Source of the DNA: an uncultured Collinsella sp.
Lineage (GTDB): Bacteria > Actinomycetota > Coriobacteriia > Coriobacteriales > Coriobacteriaceae
Direction of reading: 5' to 3'
Length of the DNA stretch: 38,512 nt
Assembly (NCBI GenBank): GCA_902470925.1
Contig: CABRIF010000009.1
Location: 1 to 38,512 of the forward strand
The notes beneath the pieces are model-generated. The model had not been told where the DNA came from and did not search any database. It saw only the letters and a program-made list of their open reading frames with translations. Below, piece by piece: positions 7,992 to 16,725 of the stretch (the stretch's first letter is position 1; every line of letters begins with the position of its first letter). A program made the position numbers and the translations under genes.

Positions 7992-9587
7992 ATGAAACGA
8001 CAAGAGGCGAATGAGGGGATGGAAGGTGTTGCCGTGACGGTCGCCGGTGCGCCAGATGAAGGCGCGAAGACCGCCGATCTGGATTCATCTGCAGGCGCGG
8101 CAGTCGCCGACCCGGGCCCGTCTGCAGGCGCGGCGATTGCAGGCCCAGACAGGATCGCAGACGTGGTGGCCACCGACACCGACCTGACCGCAGGTGCGTT
8201 TGTCGCCGATGCAGACCGGATCGCTGAGGCACGGACCACCGGCCCGGCTCCGTCTTTCGCCGATGAAGGACGGACCGCCGAGGCGCCTATCGCCGACCCG
8301 GCCCTGTCCGCCGCCGCATCGACTGTCACCACGGCCCCAACCGCTGCCGCGCACCCCATCCGCAAAGGCGCGTTCGCAGCGGTAATCGCGGTGCAGTTCT
8401 GCTCGCTGTTGGGACAGGAGATGCTGCAGTTCGTGCTGCCCTTGCACCTGCTGATGGAAACGGGCTCGGGTACGCTGTTCGGCATCACAGTTGCCTGCGG
8501 ATTCATCCCGGCAACGCTGCTCGCGCCGGTGGGCGGTGTGATGGCGGACAGGCTCAGCAAGCGCCGCGTGGTAATGACGGTCGATGTCGTGCTGGCGCTT
8601 GCCATGGTGCTGTTCGTGGTCGCAACTGAAGCGGCATCCTCGGTGGCGGCGATCGTCGGCGCGGTGGTGGCGTCCTTTATGGCCCAGGCGATCTTTCAGC
8701 CCACGATTCAGTCGACGGTGCCGTTTGCCCTGCCATCGCAGGAGGTGCCGCGCGGTGTTGCGATGGTGAGCCAGGTGGGCATGATCACCACGCTGGCCGG
8801 CCCCGTTGCGGGCGCGGTGCTGTATGGGGCATGGGGCCTTGCTCCCGTGGCGTTCGCCTGCGCGCTAGCGTTCGTCGGCGCCGCGGGGGTCGCGGCGCTG
8901 TTCATGCGGCTGGAGGAGCCCGTCCGCGTGCGCAGCGAAGTGCGGGTAGGGATGCTTGCAACGATGCGCTCAGACGTGGCAGAGGCGGCGGGGTTCCTGC
9001 GTGCGCGCCCCACCTTCATCGGCTACATCGCGGCGGCCACGCTCATCAACCTATTCGGCGGCGCCTTCATCGTCACAGGTATTCCCTACATCGTGACGAT
9101 CACGTTGGGAATGGGGAGCGCCTACACCTCGATCGCACAGGGAGCTCTGGGGGTTGGCGGCCTGATCGGCGGGTCGCTGATGGCTGTGTGGCCGCATGCG
9201 TTTCCCGCCTCGCGTGCCCCGCGCTACATGGCGTGCGCCGCGGCGGCGATCGGGCTGCTTGCCGGGGCGCTTGCGCTGCAGGGTGCGCTGCCCACAGCTG
9301 CGGTGTTCACGGCGCTGGTGGCGTCGGTGGGCGTGGTGATGGCCGCCTGCAGCCTGGTGTCGGTGGTGATCTTGGGTGCCTTACAGGCTGAGACGCCCCA
9401 CACCCTGCAGGGGAAGGTCATCGCCCTGTTCATGAGTTGCGCGAACGTAGCCATGCCGCTCGGGCAGCTGGTGTGCGGCATCGCCTTTGACCATGTGCCC
9501 GCGGCGCTCGTCGCGGCAGCGGCTGCCATGGCGGTTCTGGCGGTGGCCGCGAGCTGGGCTGCCTGGGTGCGTCGGAGGCCGGCGTAG
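7992..9587 (+). CDS. major facilitator superfamily transporter with long disordered N-terminus
   Basis: This is a 531-residue MFS permease. After residue ~123 it has twelve hydrophobic segments, with the conserved loop 2-3 motif GGVMADRLSKRRVV, and resembles multidrug and macrolide exporters (MefA-like). Residues 1-122 are abnormal for the family: an Ala/Asp/Pro-rich tract with degenerate repeats (SAGAAVADPGP, SAGAAIAGPDRIAD, AFVADADRIAE, APIADPALSA). It could be a cytoplasmic tail grown by repeat expansion. The ATG at 7992 has GAAAGGA; starting at a later codon would remove the tail but no better ribosome site is visible. The TetR operator lies directly upstream, so efflux of the TetR ligand is the likely job. 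Confidence 0.85.
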   Translation: MKRQEANEGMEGVAVTVAGAPDEGAKTADLDSSAGAAVADPGPSAGAAIAGPDRIADVVATDTDLTAGAFVADADRIAEARTTGPAPSFADEGRTAEAPIADPALSAAASTVTTAPTAAAHPIRKGAFAAVIAVQFCSLLGQEMLQFVLPLHLLMETGSGTLFGITVACGFIPATLLAPVGGVMADRLSKRRVVMTVDVVLALAMVLFVVATEAASSVAAIVGAVVASFMAQAIFQPTIQSTVPFALPSQEVPRGVAMVSQVGMITTLAGPVAGAVLYGAWGLAPVAFACALAFVGAAGVAALFMRLEEPVRVRSEVRVGMLATMRSDVAEAAGFLRARPTFIGYIAAATLINLFGGAFIVTGIPYIVTITLGMGSAYTSIAQGALGVGGLIGGSLMAVWPHAFPASRAPRYMACAAAAIGLLAGALALQGALPTAAVFTALVASVGVVMAACSLVSVVILGALQAETPHTLQGKVIALFMSCANVAMPLGQLVCGIAFDHVPAALVAAAAAMAVLAVAASWAAWVRRRPA

Positions 9588-9588
9588 C

Positions 9589-10644
9589 CTATTCGCTGCG
9601 GCGCCAGGCGCTGGGCGGAAGGCCGTAGGCACGGGTGAAGGCGGCGGTGAAGGAGGTGGCGCGCGGATAACCCACGCGCCGCGCCACCTCCTCGACGGTG
9701 AGTCGCCGGTCGCGCAGCAGGTTGCGGGCGCGGGCGAGCCGCAGGGCGCGGATCCGGGTCGCCACACCCATACCGTCCGCTGCCTGCGCTGCGGCGCAGA
9801 GCGTCGAGCGGCTGACAAACAGCGCTTGGGCGAGACGGTCGATGGTGAGCGGTTCATCCAGATGCGCGCGCACGTATGCATCCAGCCGCTCGATGAGCGC
9901 GATAGCATCGGGACCTGCGGCGCAGACGCCTGCCGTGCCGCCGACGGCTGCTCGCCCTGCCGCCCCGCTGTCCGGTGCCGGCACTACACCTTCTGCGGCC
10001 AACGTCACCACGCTGTCATCACCCGCTGCGCGCGGGTGGATGCAGGCGGCCAGCTCGGAGGCGAGCAGCTCGGCGTACCCGTGCAGGGCGAGCGCGCTTT
10101 CTGTCCCCGGCTGCGGCTGCAGGTGGGGGAGGATGCGCAGGGCCGCCTGGGCGGTCTGCGCGCCGCAGGGCGAGCCGAGCGCGTCGAACAGGCCGGCGAA
10201 CTCGCCGTGCCAGCGCCGCTCAAGATCATCGAAGAACTCGGGAAGCAGGCAGATGCAGCGGGCACGGTACAGGCTGCCCTCGAACAGCTGGGCGCGCCGC
10301 GAGCCGGCGCGTTCCCGAAAGGAGAACAGGTGCCCTTGCGGTAGCTGCCCGATCGGCCGATACGTGGCCGCGTCCATCTGCGGCAGCATCGCCTCGGAGG
10401 CGATGCAGAAGCCAGCATATGAGCAGATGGGGCTTTCGACGAAGCGCATGGTCTGCCGCGCTATGAACGCATAGTCCATCACCAAACACCAGGGGCCGGC
10501 GGCAACGGCGCAGGCGCGACCGTGGGCGACGGGGGAATCTGTCCGCATGGTGCAGCAGGCTCCATCGGTGTGCAGAGTCGCACCGAGCTGCTCGAACTGG
10601 GGGACGAACAGCGATTGCAGCTCGTGGGGAATGTCGGGTGCCAT
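9589..10644 (-). CDS. AraC family transcriptional regulator
   Basis: The 351-residue protein ends in a two-HTH AraC/XylS DNA-binding domain (about 255-350): first HTH LTIDRLAQALFVSRSTLCAAA, second HTH LTVEEVARRVGYPRATSFTAAF, then the family-typical YGLPPSAWRR. The N-terminal ~200 residues are a sensor domain I cannot name. An Ala/Gly-rich linker (about 205-243) joins the two. ATG 10644 is preceded by AAAGGAGGG. Its stop is one base past the MFS stop (convergent). It is divergent from the ABC pair at 10778-14372; AraC regulator plus two ABC half-transporters is the arrangement seen in siderophore loci such as ybtA-ybtPQ, so it probably activates that pair. Confidence 0.88.
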   Translation of the reverse strand: MAPDIPHELQSLFVPQFEQLGATLHTDGACCTMRTDSPVAHGRACAVAAGPWCLVMDYAFIARQTMRFVESPICSYAGFCIASEAMLPQMDAATYRPIGQLPQGHLFSFRERAGSRRAQLFEGSLYRARCICLLPEFFDDLERRWHGEFAGLFDALGSPCGAQTAQAALRILPHLQPQPGTESALALHGYAELLASELAACIHPRAAGDDSVVTLAAEGVVPAPDSGAAGRAAVGGTAGVCAAGPDAIALIERLDAYVRAHLDEPLTIDRLAQALFVSRSTLCAAAQAADGMGVATRIRALRLARARNLLRDRRLTVEEVARRVGYPRATSFTAAFTRAYGLPPSAWRRSE

Positions 10645-10685
10645 CGGGCCCTCCTTTCGAAATCGTCCAGCGGGCATGCGCGTTC

Positions 10686-10724
10686 GTCCGGAAAGCCCTG
10701 ATGCTTCTGCAACGGAGAGTCCGG
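10686..10724. promoter_or_regulatory. direct repeats in the AraC/ABC intergenic region
   Basis: GTCCGG occurs at 10686 and 10719, each followed within 2-3 bases by GCC. They are 33 bp apart, about three helical turns, in the 133-bp gap between the divergent AraC and ABC genes. Paired direct half-sites are typical of AraC-type activators; assignment is inference. Confidence 0.4.
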
Positions 10725-10777
10725 TTGCCATAAGTTTATATCGTCTAACAATTCTGTTCCACTTGAAGGAGGACGAT

Positions 10778-12625
10778 ATGGCCAAGGAGCAACGGGCGGG
10801 AGGTATCGCGCGGCTTTTGGCGTTTGCGGGCGCGCGTCGGGCGCTCGTCTACGTGGGCTGCGGGCTGTCGGCGATTTCGATGCTGGTGTCTTTTATTCCG
10901 TTCATCTGCATCTGGCTTTCCGCGCGCGACCTGATCGCGGTGGCGCCCCAGTGGTCGCGCGCCGAGGGAATCGCGGCATACGGATGGGCAGCTGTCGGCG
11001 CGTCGATTGCGTCGATCGCACTGTATTTCGCCGCACTCATGTGTACGCATCTGGCGGCCTTCCGGTGCGCGTCCGCTATGCGCAAGGCTACGACGGCGCA
11101 TCTGATGCGCGTGCCGCTCGGATACTTCTCCATGCACGCCACCGGAGAGCTGCGCCGGCGCATCGACGGGTGCGCGGCGGCAACCGAGACCCTCATTGCC
11201 CACAACCTGCCCGATTCGGTCGGATCGGTGGCGATGGTTGCGGGGATGCTCGCGCTGCTTGCCGTCTTCGATTGGCGGCTGGGACTTGCCTGCGCGGTGG
11301 CGATCGCGGTGTCGTTCGCGTGCCTGACGAAGATGATGTCCGGCGAGGGCATGGCGTTTATGCGGCGCTACCAGGCCTCGCTTATACGCATGAACAAAGC
11401 GGGCACCGAGTATGTGCGCGGCATCCCGGTCGTGAAGGTGTTCCAGCAGACGGTGCACTCGTTCAGGGCCTTCCACGATGCCATTGCCGACTACGCCCAT
11501 CTGGCCGAGGACTACGCGGTGCACTTTTGCCAAGGGCCGCAAACGCTGCAGCTCACGACACTCAACGGTTTGGTGGTTTTCCTGGTGCCGGCGGCCATCC
11601 TGCTGGCGCCGGGCGAGACCGACCTGGTCCGCTTCGTCACCAACTTCGCCTTCTATGCGGTGTTCTCGGCGCTGGTGCCTACGGCCATGACGAAACTGAT
11701 GTTCATGGGCGAGGGGGTGCAGGTGGCAACCGATGCCCTGGAGAATGCTTCGGCAGTGCTCGACGCGCCCGAGTTGCCAGCGAGCGCCGAGCCCCAGCCG
11801 GCCTGCGGCGCCGAGGTGCGCTTCGAGGACGTGGGATTCACCTATGAGGGGGCGACGACGCCGGCGCTCGAGCACGTGAGCATTACCGTGCCGGCAGGTT
11901 CTACCGTAGCGTTCGTGGGGCCCTCGGGCGGCGGCAAGTCGACCTGCGCGAGCTTGGTGCCGCGGTTTTGGGATGTCGATACGGGCGCGGTGCGCGTGGG
12001 AGGTGCGGACGTGCGGCAGATGGACGCACGCGACCTCATGGGCCAGGTGGCCTTCGTCTTCCAGGCGAATCGTCTTTTTGCCCAGAGCCTGGCCGACAAC
12101 GTGCGCGCCGCCCGTCCCGACGCAAGCGATAGGGAGGTGCGCCGGGCGCTGACGGCCGCGCAATGCGACGACATCGTGGCCAAGTTGCCGCAGGGGCTCG
12201 ATACCCTGCTGGGGCCGGGTGGGGCGTATCTGTCCGGTGGGGAGGTGCAGCGCGTGGCGCTCGCGCGGGCCATCTTGAAGGATGCGCCGGTGGTGGTGCT
12301 GGACGAAGCCACCGCCTTCGCCGATCCGGAAAACGAGGCGCTCATCCAGCGGGCGTTCGCGCACCTGTGTGCGGGGCGCACCACCATCATGATCGCGCAT
12401 CGGCTCTCCACCGTGGTCTCGGCCGACCTGATCGTCGTGTTCGATGCGGGGCACGTGGTCGAGCATGGCACGCATGGGGAGCTGTTGGCGGCGGGCGGTC
12501 TGTATGCGCGCATGTGGGCCGATTACGAGCGGGCCGCCCAGTGGAAGATCGCCCGGGCACCGCGTGCGGCATCGGCGCCCGCCGGTGCCGCTACGGCGAC
12601 CCCGATGAAAGGAGGCGAGGCGTAG
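10778..12625 (+). CDS. ABC transporter half A (siderophore/YbtP-IrtA type)
   Basis: This 615-residue permease-ATPase fusion is the first subunit of a probable heterodimer. The transmembrane domain covers residues ~1-330. The ATPase has Walker A GPSGGGKST near 381, Q-loop VFQANRLF, signature LSGGEVQRVALARA near 485, Walker B VVVLDEATAFAD near 505 and switch His in IAHRLS. The DEATAFADPENE stretch resembles the iron-siderophore importers of exporter fold (YbtP/YbtQ, IrtA/IrtB). The last ~25 residues are an Ala-rich tail. ATG 10778 follows GAAGGAGGA. The stop is one base before the next start, so the pair is translationally coupled. Uptake of an iron or other metal chelate is likely; multidrug export is the alternative. 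Confidence 0.87.
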   Translation: MAKEQRAGGIARLLAFAGARRALVYVGCGLSAISMLVSFIPFICIWLSARDLIAVAPQWSRAEGIAAYGWAAVGASIASIALYFAALMCTHLAAFRCASAMRKATTAHLMRVPLGYFSMHATGELRRRIDGCAAATETLIAHNLPDSVGSVAMVAGMLALLAVFDWRLGLACAVAIAVSFACLTKMMSGEGMAFMRRYQASLIRMNKAGTEYVRGIPVVKVFQQTVHSFRAFHDAIADYAHLAEDYAVHFCQGPQTLQLTTLNGLVVFLVPAAILLAPGETDLVRFVTNFAFYAVFSALVPTAMTKLMFMGEGVQVATDALENASAVLDAPELPASAEPQPACGAEVRFEDVGFTYEGATTPALEHVSITVPAGSTVAFVGPSGGGKSTCASLVPRFWDVDTGAVRVGGADVRQMDARDLMGQVAFVFQANRLFAQSLADNVRAARPDASDREVRRALTAAQCDDIVAKLPQGLDTLLGPGGAYLSGGEVQRVALARAILKDAPVVVLDEATAFADPENEALIQRAFAHLCAGRTTIMIAHRLSTVVSADLIVVFDAGHVVEHGTHGELLAAGGLYARMWADYERAAQWKIARAPRAASAPAGAATATPMKGGEA

Positions 12626-12626
12626 C

Positions 12627-14372
12627 ATGTTCGCCTCATTCAAGAAAACCTATGCGCTAAGCGATGCGGGCGTGCGCCATGTGCTGCGCGGCACCCTGTG
12701 GACGGCGGCGGCGAACCTGGTGACCATGGCCGGCGTGGGTTCGCTGTTCCTGGCCATGGATGCGTTCATGGACACCCTTGTTTCGGCCGCTCCGCTGCCC
12801 GCGCTCGCGCCCTATGCGGCGGCGCTCGCGGTGTTTGTCGCCGTGCTGTTCGTGGCGTTCTGGCAGCAGTATTCCCATACCTACCGGGCGTTTTACCGGG
12901 AGTGCGGGCAGCAGCGAATCGAGCTGGCCGAACGCCTGCGCCGGCTGCCCTTGTCGTTTTTCGGCCGCCGTGACCTGGCCGACCTCACCGAGACCATTTT
13001 GAGCGACGTCCGCATCATGGAGCATGCCTACAGCCACGTGCTGGGGATGCTGTTCGGCGCGGTCGTGTCCACCGCGGTAGTGTTCGTCGGGTCACTCGCC
13101 TTCAACGCGCGGTTGACGATCGCCGCCTTTTGGAGCGTTCCGGTGGCGTTCGCCCTGCTGTTCACAACCAGGCGGCCGCTGGAGCCGGTCATCCGACGCG
13201 CGCGTGCGGAGGCGGTCGGTGTGTCGTCGCACATCCAGGAAACCTTGGACTGCGTTCGCGAGATCAGAGCCTCCAACCAAGAGGAGCGCTACCTGAGCGC
13301 GCTTGGTGCGCGCATCGATGTCGCCGAGCGGGCGCAGACGCGCTCCGAGCTGGCAAACGGGCTGGTGGTGAACCTTGCGTTTGTGGTGTTGCGTCTGGGT
13401 TTGGCAACCACGCTGGCAGAGGGTGCGGCGCAGGTCGCGGCGGGTGAAGCCGACTTCATGGTACTGTTCGCCTACCTGCTCATGGCGAGCCGTCTGTATG
13501 CGCCCTTCGACCAGTGCCTCATGCTGGTGGCCGAGTTGTTCGCGGCTCGAAACTCGGCGCGGCGCATGCGTCAGATCACCGAGGAGCCCGTGGCTGGCGG
13601 CTCGACTGAGTTTTCCCCGCACGGACACGATGTGCGCTTCGAGCATGTTTCCTTCGGATACGGCGCAGGCGAGGATGGGCGTGCGGGCGTGCAGGTGCTG
13701 CGCGATGTGAGCTTCACAGCGCGGGAAGGCGAGGTGACGGCGCTTGTGGGCCCGAGTGGGTCGGGCAAGTCGACCTGCACGCGCTTGGCGGCGCGGTTCT
13801 GGGATGCCGACGCCGGCCGCATCACCGTGGGCGGCGTGGACGTGGCGCACGTGGACCCCGAGGTGCTGCTGCGCGATTTCGCCGTGGTGTTTCAAGATGT
13901 CCTGCTGTTCGACGACACCGTGATGGGCAACATCCGGCTTGGGCGCCGGGATGCCACCGATGAGGAAGTGCGGGCGGCGGCACGCGCGGCCAACTGCGAC
14001 GAGTTCGTGCGTCGCCTGCCGGAGGGCTACGACACCATGATCGGCGAGAACGGGTCCCGACTTTCCGGTGGTGAGCGGCAACGCATCTCAATCGCCCGCG
14101 CGTTGCTCAAGGGCGCGCCCATCGTTCTGCTGGACGAGGCCACCGCGAGCTTGGACGTGGAGAGCGAGACGCAGGTGCAAGGTGCGTTGTCCCGGCTGCT
14201 GGCGGGAAAGACGGTGATCGTGATCGCGCACCGGATGCGCACCGTGGAGGCTGCCGACAAGGTGGTGGTGCTCGCCGAGGGAAAGGTGGTGGAGCAGGGC
14301 AGCCCCGAGGAGCTCATGGCGCGCGGCGGCATGTTCGCGCGCATGGTGGAGCTCCAGCGCGCGGGCGCCTGA
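12627..14372 (+). CDS. ABC transporter half B (siderophore/YbtQ-IrtB type)
   Basis: The 581-residue partner of the preceding half-transporter has an exporter-fold transmembrane domain (~1-320) followed by a complete ATPase: Walker A GPSGSGKST near 374, Q-loop VFQDVLLF, signature LSGGERQRISIARA near 478, Walker B IVLLDEATASLD near 500 and switch His in IAHRMR. Both ATP sites of a heterodimer would therefore be canonical. The ribosome site AAAGGAGG lies inside the end of the upstream gene. The pair ends at a terminator at 14428-14459. Substrate inference as for half A, supported by the divergent AraC gene and by the general iron theme of the window. Confidence 0.87.
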   Translation: MFASFKKTYALSDAGVRHVLRGTLWTAAANLVTMAGVGSLFLAMDAFMDTLVSAAPLPALAPYAAALAVFVAVLFVAFWQQYSHTYRAFYRECGQQRIELAERLRRLPLSFFGRRDLADLTETILSDVRIMEHAYSHVLGMLFGAVVSTAVVFVGSLAFNARLTIAAFWSVPVAFALLFTTRRPLEPVIRRARAEAVGVSSHIQETLDCVREIRASNQEERYLSALGARIDVAERAQTRSELANGLVVNLAFVVLRLGLATTLAEGAAQVAAGEADFMVLFAYLLMASRLYAPFDQCLMLVAELFAARNSARRMRQITEEPVAGGSTEFSPHGHDVRFEHVSFGYGAGEDGRAGVQVLRDVSFTAREGEVTALVGPSGSGKSTCTRLAARFWDADAGRITVGGVDVAHVDPEVLLRDFAVVFQDVLLFDDTVMGNIRLGRRDATDEEVRAAARAANCDEFVRRLPEGYDTMIGENGSRLSGGERQRISIARALLKGAPIVLLDEATASLDVESETQVQGALSRLLAGKTVIVIAHRMRTVEAADKVVVLAEGKVVEQGSPEELMARGGMFARMVELQRAGA

Positions 14373-14427
14373 CGCAGCCCTTACATCCGTGACGCCGCCC
14401 GCTGATATTCCCGCCGTAGCATCGATG

Positions 14428-14459
14428 CCGGCGCGCCCGTACCGGGACGCGCCGGTTTT
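14428..14459 (+). terminator. terminator of the ABC pair
   Basis: Stem CCGGCGCG / CGCGCCGG followed by TTTT, 55 bp after the ABC stop and 20 bp before the phosphoesterase start. The short distance means the next gene's promoter would lie within or upstream of the hairpin, so read-through or attenuation is possible. Confidence 0.75.
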
Positions 14460-14479
14460 CGAGTGCAAAGGGGAATGAT

Positions 14480-16393
14480 ATGGACAACATGAACGCATGC
14501 GCGTGCCGTCGTCGGCGACGGCTTGCGGCGATGGTGGGCGTGGTGCTCGCCATCGTGTTGGCAACGGCCTCCTCGCTGCTGGGCCAGCCTGCCTTGGCCA
14601 GCGCCACGGACGCCGAGCCGCTCGCTGCGGCGGCGGGGACCGCGGCCGATGTGTGCGCGATCGAGTTCGCCGTGGGCGCGAGCGAGGGCCAGCGCAACTT
14701 CAACTGGCTGGGCACCTCGGGGGCAGATTCGTACGTGCAGATCGCCGAGCGGCCGGCCGGCTGGCAGGCGGGCGATGCGTTCCCGGAGGCCTCCGCGCGC
14801 GCCATCAAGGCAACGCAGGCCGAAGCGCAGCGTGCCGGCTACCGCTCGAACAAGGCCACCGTCGACGGCATCCAGGGCGGCGTGTCCTACGTGTACCGGG
14901 TGGGCAACGAGGAATGCTGGTCGGACGCGTATGCGTTCACCGCATCTGCCCAAGGGTCCGGGACGAGCTTCAACTTCCTGTTCGCCGGCGACCCGCAGGT
15001 TGGCGCGAGCGGCAACAGTGGTGCCGACGAGGCGGGGTGGACCAACACGCTCAACCGCGCGCTGGCGCGCCTGGGCGGGGCGAGCTTCGTGGCCTCGGCG
15101 GGTGACCAGGTGAACAACCGCGGCGACGAGGCGCAGTACGACGGCTACTACGCTCCCGAGGCGCTGAAGTCGGTACCGCAGGCCACGACGGTGGGTAACC
15201 ACGACAACGGCAGCCTGCGCTACACCGATTACAACAACATGCCCAACGTCAGCAAGCTGGGCGCAACCAAGAACACCGGGTCGCAAAGCGGCGACTACTG
15301 GTTCATGTACAACGGCGTGCTGTTCATGGACCTGAACTCCAACAACACGAGCACCTCCGAGCACCGCCAGTTCATGGCCGACGCGATCGCGGCGAACCCG
15401 CAGGCCACTTGGAAGATCGTGATGTTTCACCACTCGACCTACAGCGTGGCGAACCACTACACCGACGGCGACATCATCCAGCGCCGCAACGAGCTGCCCG
15501 CGGTGTTCTCCGATCTGGGCATCGACGTGGTGCTCATGGGTCACGATCACTACTTCACCCGCACCTACTTGATCGAGGACGGTAACCCGGTCGTGCCGGA
15601 GGGCCATGACATCTCCAAGGGCGAGCCGGCGCCGACCGAGGCGGTGGACCCCGAGCCGGGGCAGGTGCTCTACCTCACGGCGAACTCCGCATCGGGTTCG
15701 AAGTACTACGGTCTGAACGGCGACCTGGCGGCGGCCGGTCTGCCGGGCTACGTGGCGGCGCAAGACCAAAGCTCGCGTCAGAGCATCACGAACGTGACGG
15801 TGGACGGCAGCTCGCTGAAGCTCGATACCTACTACACGAGCAGCGATGAGATCGAGCTGATGGATTCGTTCACCATTCGCCGCACGAACGGAACCGACCC
15901 CGATGCGCCCGACAACGGCGGCCAGGACGGCAATGGCGGTCAGGATAACGGCAACGGCAATCAGGGCGGCGACGGCCAGGACAGCGGTAACGGCGGTACC
16001 GGCCAGGACAACGGCAACGGCCAGGACAACGGCAACGGCCAGGACAGCGGCAACGGCCAGGACAGCGGCAACGGCCAGAGCGGTGGCACTGACCAGGGCG
16101 GCAATGGCGGCTCGGGTAACCAGAACGGCTCCGGCACCAGCGGCCAGAATGGCGGCCAGGACGGCAGCTCGCAGAACGCCGGCCAGAACGGCACCGGCTC
16201 GCAGACCGGCGCTCCCTCCAGCCAGACGGCAGCGCAAAAGCCCGCATCCGGCGCGAAGGCACCGTCCCGCGCGAAGGCGTCGGCCCTGCCCCATACGGGG
16301 GACGTGCTGAGCCTGCCCGCCGTGGCAGCTGCGGTGCTGCTCGGCGGGGCCCTGATCGGCGTGGCTGCGTGGCGTCTGCGCCATCGGGTGTAG
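14480..16393 (+). CDS. secreted, sortase-anchored (LPHTG) metallophosphoesterase
   Basis: A 637-residue cell-surface phosphatase of the purple-acid-phosphatase-like calcineurin superfamily. Order: signal peptide (RRRRR, hydrophobic core, cleavage near ALASA at ~40); an Fn3-like N-terminal domain (~50-160); the catalytic domain with FAGDPQ near 168, AGDQ near 207, GNHDN near 238, MFHH near 314 and GHDH near 353, which supply the dimetal ligands; a Gly/Gln/Asn/Asp-rich linker with GQDNGN-type repeats (~475-580); then LPHTG at 603-607, a membrane helix and RHRV. It is thus covalently attached to the wall by a sortase not encoded here. A role in releasing phosphate from host or dietary phosphoesters is inferred. 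ATG 14480 follows AAAGGGGAA; ATG 14489 is an alternative. Confidence 0.9.
   Translation: MDNMNACACRRRRRLAAMVGVVLAIVLATASSLLGQPALASATDAEPLAAAAGTAADVCAIEFAVGASEGQRNFNWLGTSGADSYVQIAERPAGWQAGDAFPEASARAIKATQAEAQRAGYRSNKATVDGIQGGVSYVYRVGNEECWSDAYAFTASAQGSGTSFNFLFAGDPQVGASGNSGADEAGWTNTLNRALARLGGASFVASAGDQVNNRGDEAQYDGYYAPEALKSVPQATTVGNHDNGSLRYTDYNNMPNVSKLGATKNTGSQSGDYWFMYNGVLFMDLNSNNTSTSEHRQFMADAIAANPQATWKIVMFHHSTYSVANHYTDGDIIQRRNELPAVFSDLGIDVVLMGHDHYFTRTYLIEDGNPVVPEGHDISKGEPAPTEAVDPEPGQVLYLTANSASGSKYYGLNGDLAAAGLPGYVAAQDQSSRQSITNVTVDGSSLKLDTYYTSSDEIELMDSFTIRRTNGTDPDAPDNGGQDGNGGQDNGNGNQGGDGQDSGNGGTGQDNGNGQDNGNGQDSGNGQDSGNGQSGGTDQGGNGGSGNQNGSGTSGQNGGQDGSSQNAGQNGTGSQTGAPSSQTAAQKPASGAKAPSRAKASALPHTGDVLSLPAVAAAVLLGGALIGVAAWRLRHRV
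16001..16072 (+). repeat. 18-bp coding repeats in the wall-spanning linker
   Basis: Four contiguous 18-bp units GGCCAGGACARCGGCAAC encode Gly-Gln-Asp-(Asn/Ser)-Gly-Asn inside the phosphoesterase linker, with looser copies on either side. The in-frame unit allows length changes by slippage without loss of the anchor. Confidence 0.85.
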
Positions 16394-16626
16394 GGCTTCT
16401 GCCCGCCGTACGCGGGCCAGGCGCTCACGGGGCGCGCCGGCGCAGTTAGATGTACCGGTTGTCGTCCTGCCCGCCCTGCAGCGCAGGGGCGGCTGGTGGG
16501 CCACGGGAGCAGCCGCACGCCGCGCCGCCCCGTGCGGCGCCTGGACGGCGCGGCGGGCCACGGGATTGACTGCCCGCCGCATCGCTGCCCCGTGGGGGCC
16601 GCCCGTCGGCACATGAACCCGTTTTC

Positions 16627-16660
16627 GGCCCCGCGCGTCGCCACAGCACCGCGTGGGGCC
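16627..16660 (+). other. hairpin in the 332-bp gap before the YibE/F gene
   Basis: GGCCCCGCG pairs with CGCG(T)GGGGCC, followed by TTCGTGTT. The gap 16394-16725 holds several GC-rich inverted segments but no convincing gene, promoter or known riboswitch. This hairpin, about 65 bp before the next start, could be a weak terminator or a leader structure. Confidence 0.35.
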
Positions 16661-16725
16661 TTCGTGTTGCGGGGCGCGCTGCGTGCCTGCGTGCCCCCAT
16701 CGGTATCAAGAGAAGGGCGACCGTC

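Noticed and set aside
14381..16612. 743-codon open frame antisense to the phosphoesterase
   Set aside because: It is a by-product of G/C at third positions on the other strand; it has no family motifs and overlaps a gene with complete catalytic motifs, signal peptide and anchor.
16394..16725. Riboswitch before the YibE/F gene
   Set aside because: Several GC-rich stems can be drawn but no known aptamer core was recognised.
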